This document shows positions 1 through 5,283 of a stretch of DNA of 12,751 nucleotides, in pieces. A model generated the notes under the pieces. That model did not search any database. It was not told where the DNA came from and was given only the letters and a program-made list of their open reading frames with translations. This stretch comes from Streptosporangiaceae bacterium (GTDB lineage: Bacteria; Actinomycetota; Actinomycetes; Streptosporangiales; Streptosporangiaceae), in assembly GCA_030038715.1 (NCBI GenBank), contig JASHSO010000192.1:1-12751 (forward strand), given 5' to 3'. Both the position numbers and the translations under genes were made by a program. The stretch's first letter is position 1. Each line of letters opens with the position of its first letter.

Positions 1-173
1 ACCATCCGCTGCGGCCCGCGGGATGCGAGCACTACCAGGGCCCGGTACTGCGCGAGCGTGGTGTCTTCTGCCACTGCGCCGAGAGACTGCTCGGCCACCG
101 CCACGAGCGTTCGGCTGGCTGACAGCACTGCGTCCACGACGCCTTCGCCGACCGGGTCGTCCGTCACGCGCAC
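1..173 (-). CDS. MarR-family transcriptional regulator, 5' part only
   Basis: The reverse strand encodes the N-terminal part of a MarR regulator and runs off the left edge. From a GTG it reads through VVDAVLSASRTLVAVAEQSL to TLAQYRALVVLASRGPQRM, the helix-1/helix-2 pattern of MarR proteins, in which 'LTxxQYRALVVLA' leads into the winged helix. About 57 residues are present; the winged helix and C-terminal dimer helix lie outside the window. Two in-frame GTG codons compete (173 and 167). Purine-rich GAGGCGAGG and GAGGTTAGG sequences precede them, so the start is uncertain by two residues. MarR proteins are dimeric repressors, often of a divergent gene and their own promoter. Here the divergent side shows a repeat-rich AT-rich promoter but no firm gene for about 350 bp. 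Ligand and target are unknown. The family call is sure enough despite truncation because the motif is distinctive. Confidence 0.8.
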   Translation of the reverse strand, partial: MRVTDDPVGEGVVDAVLSASRTLVAVAEQSLGAVAEDTTLAQYRALVVLASRGPQRM

Positions 174-219
174 CCTAACCTCGCCTCGCCAGCCGCAGCA
201 CCTCGTGGCCGAGGTACTT

Positions 220-262
220 GGTTGCTTAGTTGGTTGCTTAGTGCAATAGTTTACATAGTCAT
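220..262. promoter_or_regulatory. AT-rich promoter/operator region with tandem 10-bp direct repeats next to MarR
   Basis: The 10-mer GGTTGCTTAG occurs at 220-229 and again at 232-241, a 12-bp period, followed by AT-rich sequence. On the plus strand, TTGCTT (222-227), a 17-bp spacer and AATAGT (245-250) form a plausible sigma-70-type promoter overlapping both repeats. The location about 50 bp upstream of the MarR gene fits an operator for that regulator. MarR sites are usually inverted repeats, so direct repeats are atypical. This is inferred from sequence only. Confidence 0.4.
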
Positions 263-371
263 TTTATCAGCCAGTGCCTGCACTATGGCTACGGGTTGTT
301 TGCAGGCATATGTGCGGGGTGGTGCAACTCGCGTGGCAGTCGGCGTGCGCCTGTGTCGATGCCTTCCGGCT

Positions 372-551
372 TCAGCAGCCGCACCGACCTGCGACGGTGC
401 GGCGAGAGTCCGGGACCGGTCCGCCGACGTGGGTCCCGCCGCCTGTCAGCATCGCAGCCAGCCAGGCGCGAAGCACCCGGCGCTCATCCTCGCCGATCGC
501 CTGCCCTTGCCTGGCTCCTTCAACACTTCGGTAAAGCGCACTAGCCTTCAT
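372..551 (-). CDS. Possible 59-residue hypothetical protein (weak)
   Basis: A reverse-strand frame opens at ATG 551 and ends at TGA 374-372, giving 59 residues. A stretch reads EDERRVLRAWLAAML, which looks like an amphipathic helix and more protein-like than the other frames here. G/C at third positions is high in the second half only. There is no clear Shine-Dalgarno sequence before the ATG, and I do not recognise the product. It could be chance or a remnant of a decayed gene. No function is proposed. Confidence 0.2.
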   Translation of the reverse strand: MKASALYRSVEGARQGQAIGEDERRVLRAWLAAMLTGGGTHVGGPVPDSRRTVAGRCGC

Positions 552-580
552 TTCGGAATCCGATAGATGTGAGGTGCGAC

Positions 581-916
581 ATGACCCTCCCGCGTCGGCA
601 GCGGCGGCTCCTGCGGTCCATCGGTGACCAGCTCAGCGACGCTGACCCGCAGCTGGCCCGGCAGCTTGAGACCTTCGGCCAGCTGGCCGGCCAGGAGCCG
701 CTGCCCGCGGCCGAGGAGCTGCCGGCCGGCACCAGCCCATTCTGGGCAGCCCTGCTGAACGCGCTCGGCGCAGTCGCCGGGCTCAGGCCCCAGCAATACC
801 TGACGGCAGAAGCCGGCCGGTCCCGCATGCTGGGCGCGACGGTGGCGCCTGGGCTGCCCGCGCCGGGGCCGTCCTGCCTGCCGGCGATCTGGAGGGGCGC
901 CGGGATGCGGCGATAG
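581..916 (+). CDS. DUF3040-family small protein
   Basis: A 111-residue protein begins MTLPRRQRRLLRSIGDQLSD and continues DPQLARQLETFGQL. This is the N-terminal signature of actinobacterial DUF3040 proteins (LP-x-RQRR-x-L-x-x-I-E/G-x-x-L, then DP-x-LA-x-x-L-x-x-F). I chose the ATG at 581 because GAGG (571-574) sits 6 nt upstream; an in-frame GTG at 569 lacks a site. Family members usually follow this head with one or two hydrophobic helices and are thought to be membrane proteins of unknown function. Here residues 55-70 are only mildly hydrophobic and the tail is rich in Gly, Pro and Ala, with no clear membrane segment. It may therefore be a shortened or degenerate member. It is convergent with the next gene. 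The role is unknown. Confidence 0.75.
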   Translation: MTLPRRQRRLLRSIGDQLSDADPQLARQLETFGQLAGQEPLPAAEELPAGTSPFWAALLNALGAVAGLRPQQYLTAEAGRSRMLGATVAPGLPAPGPSCLPAIWRGAGMRR

Positions 917-934
917 CTCTGAGTCACCAGGGAA

Positions 935-961
935 CGTGCTGCCGGCACGCCCCGACCGGGG
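935..961. terminator. Paired stem-loops between convergent genes
   Basis: Two adjacent inverted repeats lie 19-45 nt after the DUF3040 stop: CGTGC-tgccg-GCACG (935-949), then CCCC-gacc-GGGG (950-961). They sit between convergent genes and could act as a bidirectional, factor-assisted terminator. There is no U-tract, as is common in actinobacteria. Confidence 0.4.
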
Positions 962-1028
962 CGAGGCCATCGTGGCGCCATTCACGAGGGCCGCGCACTT
1001 GCCGATCACCGCGCCGACGTTGGCCCCT

Positions 1029-1310
1029 CTACTCCAGGGGCAGGACGGTGAATCCCAGCTTGCCGAGCACCCGTACCGCGCCAGCTTTGCCTCCCTCGAA
1101 ATCACCCGGGGCCAGGCGCTGACCGGTGGCGATCTCGTAGGCGGTGCCGAGGATCGCCTTGTGGGGGTAGTGGCGCTCGTTCCAGATCAGCTCATAGCTG
1201 CGGCTAGGACCGTAGCCATGCTGGGCGAAGAACTGCTCAGCGCCGAGCCGGTCGTAGTCCTGCAGCGCGGCCAGCACGTCGTCACGAGTGACCTGATCCC
1301 ACGTAACCAT
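1029..1310 (-). CDS. Stand-alone ScoMcrA-like N-terminal head domain protein
   Basis: This 93-residue protein reads VTRDDVLAALQDYDRLGAEQ, then FFAQHGYGPSRSY, then HYPHKAILGTAYEIATGQ and finally DFEGGKAGAVRVLGKLGF. The order 'AL-x-EYDRLG...FL-x-x-YGFG-x-x-x-x-Y...YP/DSKAI-x-G-A...F-x-GG...VLxxLGF' is what I recall of the ScoMcrA-like N-terminal head domain. In Streptomyces coelicolor ScoMcrA, a type IV enzyme acting on phosphorothioated or methylated DNA, this domain precedes the SBD, SRA and HNH domains. Here the head is the whole protein, and no nuclease, SRA or HNH gene is adjacent. The ATG at 1310 is preceded by a purine-rich GAAGGG about 8 nt upstream. It may be a free-standing nucleic-acid-binding or accessory protein, or a remnant of a restriction gene. 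The family match is from memory of the motif; activity is unknown. Confidence 0.65.
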   Translation of the reverse strand: MVTWDQVTRDDVLAALQDYDRLGAEQFFAQHGYGPSRSYELIWNERHYPHKAILGTAYEIATGQRLAPGDFEGGKAGAVRVLGKLGFTVLPLE

Positions 1311-1361
1311 TGTCTGCGCCCTTCTTCGGTCAACCTGGCCTTCTGCGAACTGCCGGGGCGG

Positions 1362-2057
1362 TTACTGCCCCGCACTAGAGCCGTACTTGCCGATCAGCTG
1401 GTCGGCGATCTCGTCTAGGTTCTTGCCGATGTAGCCGGGCTGCGGGCCGACGTCGAGCGGGGCATTGCCCGGCCGCAGGATCAAGCCGGACTGCCACCCC
1501 GCAGACTGGGCGCCGATCGTGTCCCACACATGGCAGGCGATCAGGCAGATGTCGCCGGGGTCGGCGCCGAGGGCGGCAGCGACAAACCGGTAAGCCTCCG
1601 GCGCGGGCTTGTGCTGCCGCACGCTCTGGTCGATGCTGAACCGGCGCTCGAACACGTCGATGACTCCGGCATGCTCCAGCTGTCTGGCCGAGATCGCCAG
1701 CGTGTTGTCGGTGAGGGTGAACAGCCGGAAACCACGGTCTCGCAGCCGGCGCAGCGCCGCGGGGACCTCCGGATGCGGCGGCATGGTGGCGAACCGGTCG
1801 GTCAGCTCGGCCGCGTCGGCGTCCGTAATCGTGACGTGGCGCGTGGCCGCGAGCATGCGCAGGACCGATGCGCCGATGTCGGTGAACGGAACGTACACCC
1901 CGGCCAGGGTGAGCGCCTCGGAGTAGGTGATCAGGTTCGCGAACCACAGCCGCAGCGCCGCCGGGTCACCGAAAATCCGGTCCAGCGTCGGATGCAGGGC
2001 ATCCAGGTCAAGCAGTGTCTCGTTCACATCGAACACGATGATCGGCTGCTTAGCCAT
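1362..2057 (-). CDS. Haloacid dehalogenase type II-like HAD hydrolase
   Basis: This 231-residue cytoplasmic HAD hydrolase resembles L-2-haloacid dehalogenases. Motif I is FDVNETLLD with nucleophile Asp10 and Thr14, motif II is TLTDN (residues 114-118), motif III is KPAPEAY (Lys150, Tyr156), and motif IV is HVWDTIGAQSAGW (His176, Asp179). Length and spacing match the type II family. Against the classical enzyme as I recall it, the Ser-x-Asn of motif IV is Ala174-x-His176, and no Arg sits at the expected position near 41 (the helix reads RLWFANLITY). The halide-handling residues are thus not all conserved, and true haloacid dehalogenation is unproven; a phosphatase or other role is possible. 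The ATG at 2057 is chosen for the GGGAAGG site 7 nt upstream; an upstream ATG at 2120 lacks one. The gene stands alone, 51 bp upstream of the ScoMcrA-head gene. Confidence 0.85.
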   Translation of the reverse strand: MAKQPIIVFDVNETLLDLDALHPTLDRIFGDPAALRLWFANLITYSEALTLAGVYVPFTDIGASVLRMLAATRHVTITDADAAELTDRFATMPPHPEVPAALRRLRDRGFRLFTLTDNTLAISARQLEHAGVIDVFERRFSIDQSVRQHKPAPEAYRFVAAALGADPGDICLIACHVWDTIGAQSAGWQSGLILRPGNAPLDVGPQPGYIGKNLDEIADQLIGKYGSSAGQ

Positions 2058-2169
2058 GTCACACCTTCCCGGTTCGAGATCAGTCGGATGGCACCGACGA
2101 TCCGCTCGGCGCAACCTCAAGATCAGCGTGCAGCTCCTGCCATCCCCGCGACCCCTTTACACCTACCTA

Positions 2170-2182
2170 GCTTCAGTGAAGC
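2170..2182. promoter_or_regulatory. 13-bp palindrome upstream of the HAD gene
   Basis: GCTTCA-g-TGAAGC is a perfect inverted repeat with 6-bp arms, 113-125 bp upstream of the HAD start. It lies in a 180-bp gap between the molybdoenzyme operon end and the HAD gene. It could be an operator or a short hairpin after the DUF6510 gene. No partner regulator can be named. Confidence 0.25.
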
Positions 2183-2239
2183 CTGCCGCCCTTATCCTCA
2201 AACCGCGCCCGCCAGCGCAGGCTGTCGCTCGCCGTCCGG

Positions 2240-2488
2240 TCAGGCCGCCATGTGAGCGAGGCCGGTCAGGTCCACGCATGTCATACCTTTCCTACGGACG
2301 AACACCATCATGATGTTGCCGCACACTGGGCACCTGACCACTGTGCCGGGTGCTTGCAGGTACACCATCAGCTCACCCACGACGCTGGCGCTGCCGCAGG
2401 TGGCGCACGTGCCGGTCGCGGTGGTCATTTCCGAGCTGAAGACGTTGTGCAGCAGGCCGGCGATCGCGTTGCCATCGAGGGCGTCCAT
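2240..2488 (-). CDS. DUF6510-family zinc-ribbon protein
   Basis: An 82-residue protein begins MDALDGNAIAG, the hallmark opening of DUF6510. It has two Cys-x2-Cys knuckles (Cys28/Cys31 and Cys53/Cys56) separated by 21 residues, which should bind one zinc as a ribbon, plus a later Cys71 in the family's 'TCVDL' motif. AGGAGG (2495-2500) lies 6 nt before the ATG at 2488 and only 3 nt before an extra ATG at 2491, so I prefer 2488. The gene overlaps the reductase stop codon (ATGATG contains TGA), implying translational coupling. As the last gene of an operon with a molybdenum-cofactor protein and a flavin reductase, it may help assemble or couple them. That is inference; the family has no established function that I know of. 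Confidence 0.85.
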   Translation of the reverse strand: MDALDGNAIAGLLHNVFSSEMTTATGTCATCGSASVVGELMVYLQAPGTVVRCPVCGNIMMVFVRRKGMTCVDLTGLAHMAA

Positions 2489-3237
2489 CATGGTCCTCCT
2501 GTCCCGCCGAACCGCTCGATCCTGACCCGCTGCGGCGGGTAGCCGAGACCAACCAGTGTTGCGCTGACAGCCTCGGCGAACGCGGTAGGACCGCAGACGT
2601 ATGCCAGTGGGTCTTGCCCTGCAGGCCAGGCCAGCTCGCGGAGCAACTCAGCATCGACCCGGCCGGTGTGTCCGTCCCAGCCGGGCGGCTGTTCCCTGGT
2701 CAGCGTCAGGACGACGTCGACTCCGTCGCCTTGCTGCAGCTCCATCAGCTCCGCCGAGTAGATGACGTCCTGTCGCGTTCGGGCGGAGTAGATAAGACGG
2801 GTCGGCACCGTGCTCCCCGTTTGCTGCCGGTGCCGCAGCATCGCGCGCAGCGGCACGATGCCCGAGCCGCCGGCAATCAGCAGCAGCGGGCCGCCGTCCT
2901 CCGGGCGCCAGACGAAGTAGCCGCCTACCGGGCCGCGGACCTCGATCTCGTCGCCCGCCTGCAGCTCCTGGGTCAGATACGGCGACACCTCGCCGTCGTC
3001 CAGCCGCTCCACGGTAATGGCCACCGGCTCGCCCGGCGCCGACGCTACCGAGTACTCCCGCTCGGCCTGGTACCCGTCCTCGGCCGTGAGCCGGATATCC
3101 AGGTGCTGGCCTGCTTGGTGACCGGGCCAGCCCGGCACGCCGACCGTTAGGGTGCGCACCCGCGGCGTCTCGTCGGTCACCGCATCGACGGTGGCGAGCT
3201 GCCAGGTCAGTCGCCGCTGTACCGCTGCTCGCGCCAT
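2488..3237 (-). CDS. FAD-dependent ferredoxin/flavodoxin-type NAD(P)H oxidoreductase
   Basis: This 249-residue flavoenzyme belongs to the ferredoxin-NADP+ reductase superfamily. The FAD domain holds REYSVAS (residues 60-66), the R-x-Y-S-x-x-S flavin-binding motif, and RGPVGGYF (101-108). The nucleotide domain holds GGSGIVPLRAML (123-134), the pyridine-nucleotide glycine motif, and CGPTAF (215-220). The C-terminus ERFGGTGGP ends just after the usual E-x-F. There is no 2Fe-2S ferredoxin domain, so electrons must pass directly to a partner protein, most likely the upstream molybdopterin protein. The ATG at 3237 is supported by GGAG 5 nt upstream and lies 31 nt inside the end of the molybdopterin gene. 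This tight overlap supports a shared complex or obligate co-expression. NADH versus NADPH preference cannot be told. Confidence 0.9.
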   Translation of the reverse strand: MARAAVQRRLTWQLATVDAVTDETPRVRTLTVGVPGWPGHQAGQHLDIRLTAEDGYQAEREYSVASAPGEPVAITVERLDDGEVSPYLTQELQAGDEIEVRGPVGGYFVWRPEDGGPLLLIAGGSGIVPLRAMLRHRQQTGSTVPTRLIYSARTRQDVIYSAELMELQQGDGVDVVLTLTREQPPGWDGHTGRVDAELLRELAWPAGQDPLAYVCGPTAFAEAVSATLVGLGYPPQRVRIERFGGTGGP

Positions 3238-3812
3238 GGATCTCCGTAGTTGTGATAGCCGTAGGTCTCCCAGAACCCTGGCATGTCGTGGTCGAGCAGC
3301 AGCAGCCGCCGGACCCACTTGGCGCTCTTCCAGAAGTACAGATGCGGAACGAGCAGCCGCGCCGGGCCGCCGTGCTCCGGCGGAAGCGGCTGGCCCCCGT
3401 AGCCGAACGCGACCCAGGCCTGGCCTCCGAGCACGTCCTGCGCGGGCAGGTTGGTGGTGTACCCGCCATCGCAGTGCGCCATCACGAACATCCCGCCCCG
3501 GTCGGCTTGGCCGAGCAGGGTGTCCAGGGACACGCCCTCCCAGACCGTGTCGAGCTTGGACCAGCGGGTCACGCAGTGGATGTCGGCCGTGACCGTCTCC
3601 GACGGCAGGGAGCGGAACTCCTCCCATGTCCAGGTCCTGGGGGTGATCGCCCCCTCGACCGAGAAACTCCACTGATCGTGCGGCGTGTGCGGCGTCGGGC
3701 CAGCCGACAGCACCGGGAAGTCCTGGGTCACGTACTGACCAGGCGGCACCCGGCCTTCTTCTCCGCCTACGTCACGGCGGCGGCCGCGGAAGCCTCGACT
3801 TACACTGCTCAT
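3207..3812 (-). CDS. Sulfite oxidase-like molybdopterin-dependent oxidoreductase
   Basis: This 201-residue protein has the oxidoreductase molybdopterin-binding fold of the sulfite oxidase superfamily. It reads VPPGQYVTQDFPVLSAGPTP (residues 22-41), then FSVEGAI, then IHCVTRWSKLDTVWEGV, where Cys80 is the expected protein thiolate ligand of molybdenum. The C-terminal part reads HLYFWKSAKWVRRLLLLD and GFWETYGYH, which match the cofactor-binding end of short actinobacterial members. No signal peptide or Tat motif is seen, so it should be cytoplasmic, unlike periplasmic MsrP. It lacks the dimerisation domain of eukaryotic sulfite oxidase. The ATG at 3812 is preceded by GGGAGG. It is the first gene of a three-gene operon whose second gene supplies a flavin reductase. 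The substrate is unknown; sulfoxide or N-oxide reduction or sulfite oxidation are candidates. Confidence 0.9.
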   Translation of the reverse strand: MSSVSRGFRGRRRDVGGEEGRVPPGQYVTQDFPVLSAGPTPHTPHDQWSFSVEGAITPRTWTWEEFRSLPSETVTADIHCVTRWSKLDTVWEGVSLDTLLGQADRGGMFVMAHCDGGYTTNLPAQDVLGGQAWVAFGYGGQPLPPEHGGPARLLVPHLYFWKSAKWVRRLLLLDHDMPGFWETYGYHNYGDPWREQRYSGD

Positions 3813-3857
3813 GACCAGCCCTCCCCGGCCGAGCGGGACACCAAGTCACGCATCGGC

Positions 3858-3889
3858 AGCATCATGATGCTCAGCCACCATCTGGGTGG
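3858..3889. promoter_or_regulatory. 14-bp perfect palindrome plus hairpin upstream of the molybdoenzyme operon
   Basis: AGCATCATGATGCT (3858-3871) is a perfect palindrome 46-59 bp upstream of the operon start, followed by CCACC-atctg-GGTGG (3875-3889). The position fits an operator or activator site for the minus-strand operon. The stretch also lies just past the end of the peroxiredoxin gene's own region, so no other gene uses it. The binding protein is unknown. Confidence 0.4.
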
Positions 3890-3984
3890 TGCGCACGGTA
3901 CCGCCGCCTGTCGGTGCATTCCTGCCTGCTGGCTTCACCACCATGGCCCTCCCTGTGCGTACCCGCTCCTGTGCCCCGTGCTGA

Positions 3985-4467
3985 TCAGGCCGCCGCATGC
4001 TGTCGCAAGTAACGGACAAGGCCAATGACGTCCTCGGGCACCAGCCGCCCGATGGCGCCGCTGGAGTAAACGCTGACCACCACCTGGCCGGCCGGGTTGA
4101 GGACGAAGCCGGTGGACTGGAGGTAGACGGGGTCGGGATTGACGAATGCGCCGGTGAGCTCGGCAATGGCCAGGGCATCAGCGCTATGCCCAACAGGGAA
4201 GGTCAGGCCGTGCCTGGCGATCAGTCTTGCCGTAGCTGGCTCGTCGTCCACCGACAGCGCGGCGACCCCGATCCCGATCTCGCCGAAACTGTCTGCGGCG
4301 CGCTGGAAGGCCCTGAGCTGGGCGTTGCAATACGGGCACCACGCCCCGCGGAAGAACAGCGCCACACCGAAATCCCCGCCGACCGCGTCCGGCAGTGTCA
4401 GCACTGTCCCGCCGGGCTGGGTGATCAACAGGGCGGGGAACGGGGATCCAGGACCGAGCAGTGGCAA
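3985..4467 (-). CDS. AhpC/TSA-type peroxiredoxin-like protein (TTG start)
   Basis: A 160-residue thioredoxin-fold protein. FFRGAWCPYCNAQLRAFQ (residues 38-55) carries the active-site pair Cys44-x2-Cys47 at the start of the first long helix, as in peroxiredoxin-like redoxins. Later strands read GVAALSVDD and QSTGFVLNPAGQVV, the typical 'F-x-I-D-x-x-G' region. It should reduce peroxides or act as a thiol-disulfide reductase in the cytoplasm; no signal peptide is seen. The start is TTG at 4467: AGGAGG (4474-4479) lies exactly 6 nt before it and MPLLGPGSPFP is the expected N-terminus, while the frame further upstream has a poor translation and no site. It is divergent from the sigma-factor gene over about 160 bp, which hints at shared redox control. 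Confidence 0.85.
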   Translation of the reverse strand: MPLLGPGSPFPALLITQPGGTVLTLPDAVGGDFGVALFFRGAWCPYCNAQLRAFQRAADSFGEIGIGVAALSVDDEPATARLIARHGLTFPVGHSADALAIAELTGAFVNPDPVYLQSTGFVLNPAGQVVVSVYSSGAIGRLVPEDVIGLVRYLRQHAAA

Positions 4468-4617
4468 GACGGTCCTCCTAACGGGCTTCTGGGTGTCTAC
4501 CTGCTTAGCGCAGCGGCCCAGCCATTTCTTACTGGTCAGGCACGCACGACTTTTCTGCTCTGCGGAACCGTCCGAAAGGCCAGGAGAATCGTCCCAGCGC
4601 GGACTGCGACGGCCCGG

Positions 4618-4623
4618 TACCAT
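4618..4623 (+). promoter_or_regulatory. Candidate -10 element for leaderless sigma-factor mRNA
   Basis: TACCAT fits the actinobacterial TANNNT -10 consensus and ends 6 nt before the GTG start at 4630. No Shine-Dalgarno sequence is present. Such spacing places the transcription start on or next to the GTG, which predicts a leaderless transcript. No convincing -35 is seen. Confidence 0.4.
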
Positions 4624-4629
4624 CGGTCT

Positions 4630-5283
4630 GTGCAGCTTGCCAGGTCAGCGGCGGGCGAACTGGACGAGGAGTCGGCCAGCTGGCTGCGCCGCCTGCTTAG
4701 TGCGGCCCCGGCACAGCGCCTAGCGGCCGAGAGAGACCTGCACGGCCGGCTGCTGCGGATCGCCCTGGCGGAGGTGCGGAGGCGTTCTGCCAGCACGCCG
4801 GTGACTGGCCCGGAACTCGACGACGTAGCGCAGCAGGCCGCCGGAGACGCGATGCTGGCTATCCTGGGCAAGCTCACCGAGTTCCGTGGTGAGAGCCGCT
4901 TCATCAGCTGGGCCTACAGGTTCGTCATCCTGGAGGTGTCGAGCAAGCTCGGCCGCCATTACTGGCGCAACCCCCCCGTGGCGCTCGATGCGGCGCAGTG
5001 GGAGCGCCTGCCTGACCGGTTCGGGCTTGACCCGCACCAGCACGCCGAGGCCGCCGACGTCCTCGCCGAGCTGCGCCGCGTCATCGAGACGGACCTGACC
5101 GCTCACCAGCGGCGGATCTTCATTGCCATCGTCGTCGACGGGATCCCGCTCGACGCGCTGGCCGCGAGGCTGGGCCTCCAGCGCAACGCGATCTACAAGG
5201 TGATCTTTGACGCCCGCCGCACACTCCGCCGCGCGCTGGAAGCAAAGGGCTACCTGCACGAGCGGAACCGGGGAACGCGATGA
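4630..5283 (+). CDS. ECF-type RNA polymerase sigma factor
   Basis: A 217-residue sigma-70 family protein with only regions 2 and 4. Region 2 spans about residues 57-117: ELDDVAQQAAGDAMLAIL, then the core-binding and promoter-melting part FRGESRFISWAYRFVILEVS, in which 'F-x-WAYR-I' is characteristic. Region 4 spans about 150-212: LTAHQRRIFIAIVVDGIPLD followed by ALAARLGLQRNAIYKVIFDA, the helix-turn-helix that reads the -35 element. Length fits an ECF sigma factor. The GTG at 4630 is chosen because upstream residues are low-complexity and because of the leaderless arrangement. It ends in an ATGA overlap with a small zinc-motif gene that is the likely anti-sigma factor. Its regulon is unknown; the divergent peroxiredoxin is an obvious candidate. 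Confidence 0.85.
   Translation: MQLARSAAGELDEESASWLRRLLSAAPAQRLAAERDLHGRLLRIALAEVRRRSASTPVTGPELDDVAQQAAGDAMLAILGKLTEFRGESRFISWAYRFVILEVSSKLGRHYWRNPPVALDAAQWERLPDRFGLDPHQHAEAADVLAELRRVIETDLTAHQRRIFIAIVVDGIPLDALAARLGLQRNAIYKVIFDARRTLRRALEAKGYLHERNRGTR

Larger units (their letters stand above)
174..580. other. About 400-bp intergenic stretch without a firm gene
   Basis: Between the MarR start and the DUF3040 start no frame shows a recognisable protein. Positions 218-275 are strikingly AT-rich against the surroundings and hold the direct repeats described separately. The forward frames over 222-566 give low-complexity translations rich in Ala, Arg and Pro, without ribosome-binding sites, and are not credible. 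The reverse frame at 372-551 is a weak candidate and is listed separately. Confidence 0.6.

Noticed and set aside
222..566. Open plus-strand frames across 222-566 as possible MarR target genes
   Set aside because: Translations are low-complexity and rich in Ala, Arg and Pro, overlap each other in several frames, have no ribosome-binding site and match no family I know.
917..1028. Possible minus-strand coding continuation after the ScoMcrA-head gene
   Set aside because: The frame is only a shadow spanning both neighbouring genes. The stretch holds two clear stem-loops and fits an intergenic terminator better.
4564..4592. GGAACC ... CGTC as an ECF-type autoregulatory promoter of the sigma gene
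   Set aside because: The spacing is about 20 nt after GGAACC, too long for the usual ECF spacer, and the CGTC element is about 35 nt from the start. The TACCAT site fits better.
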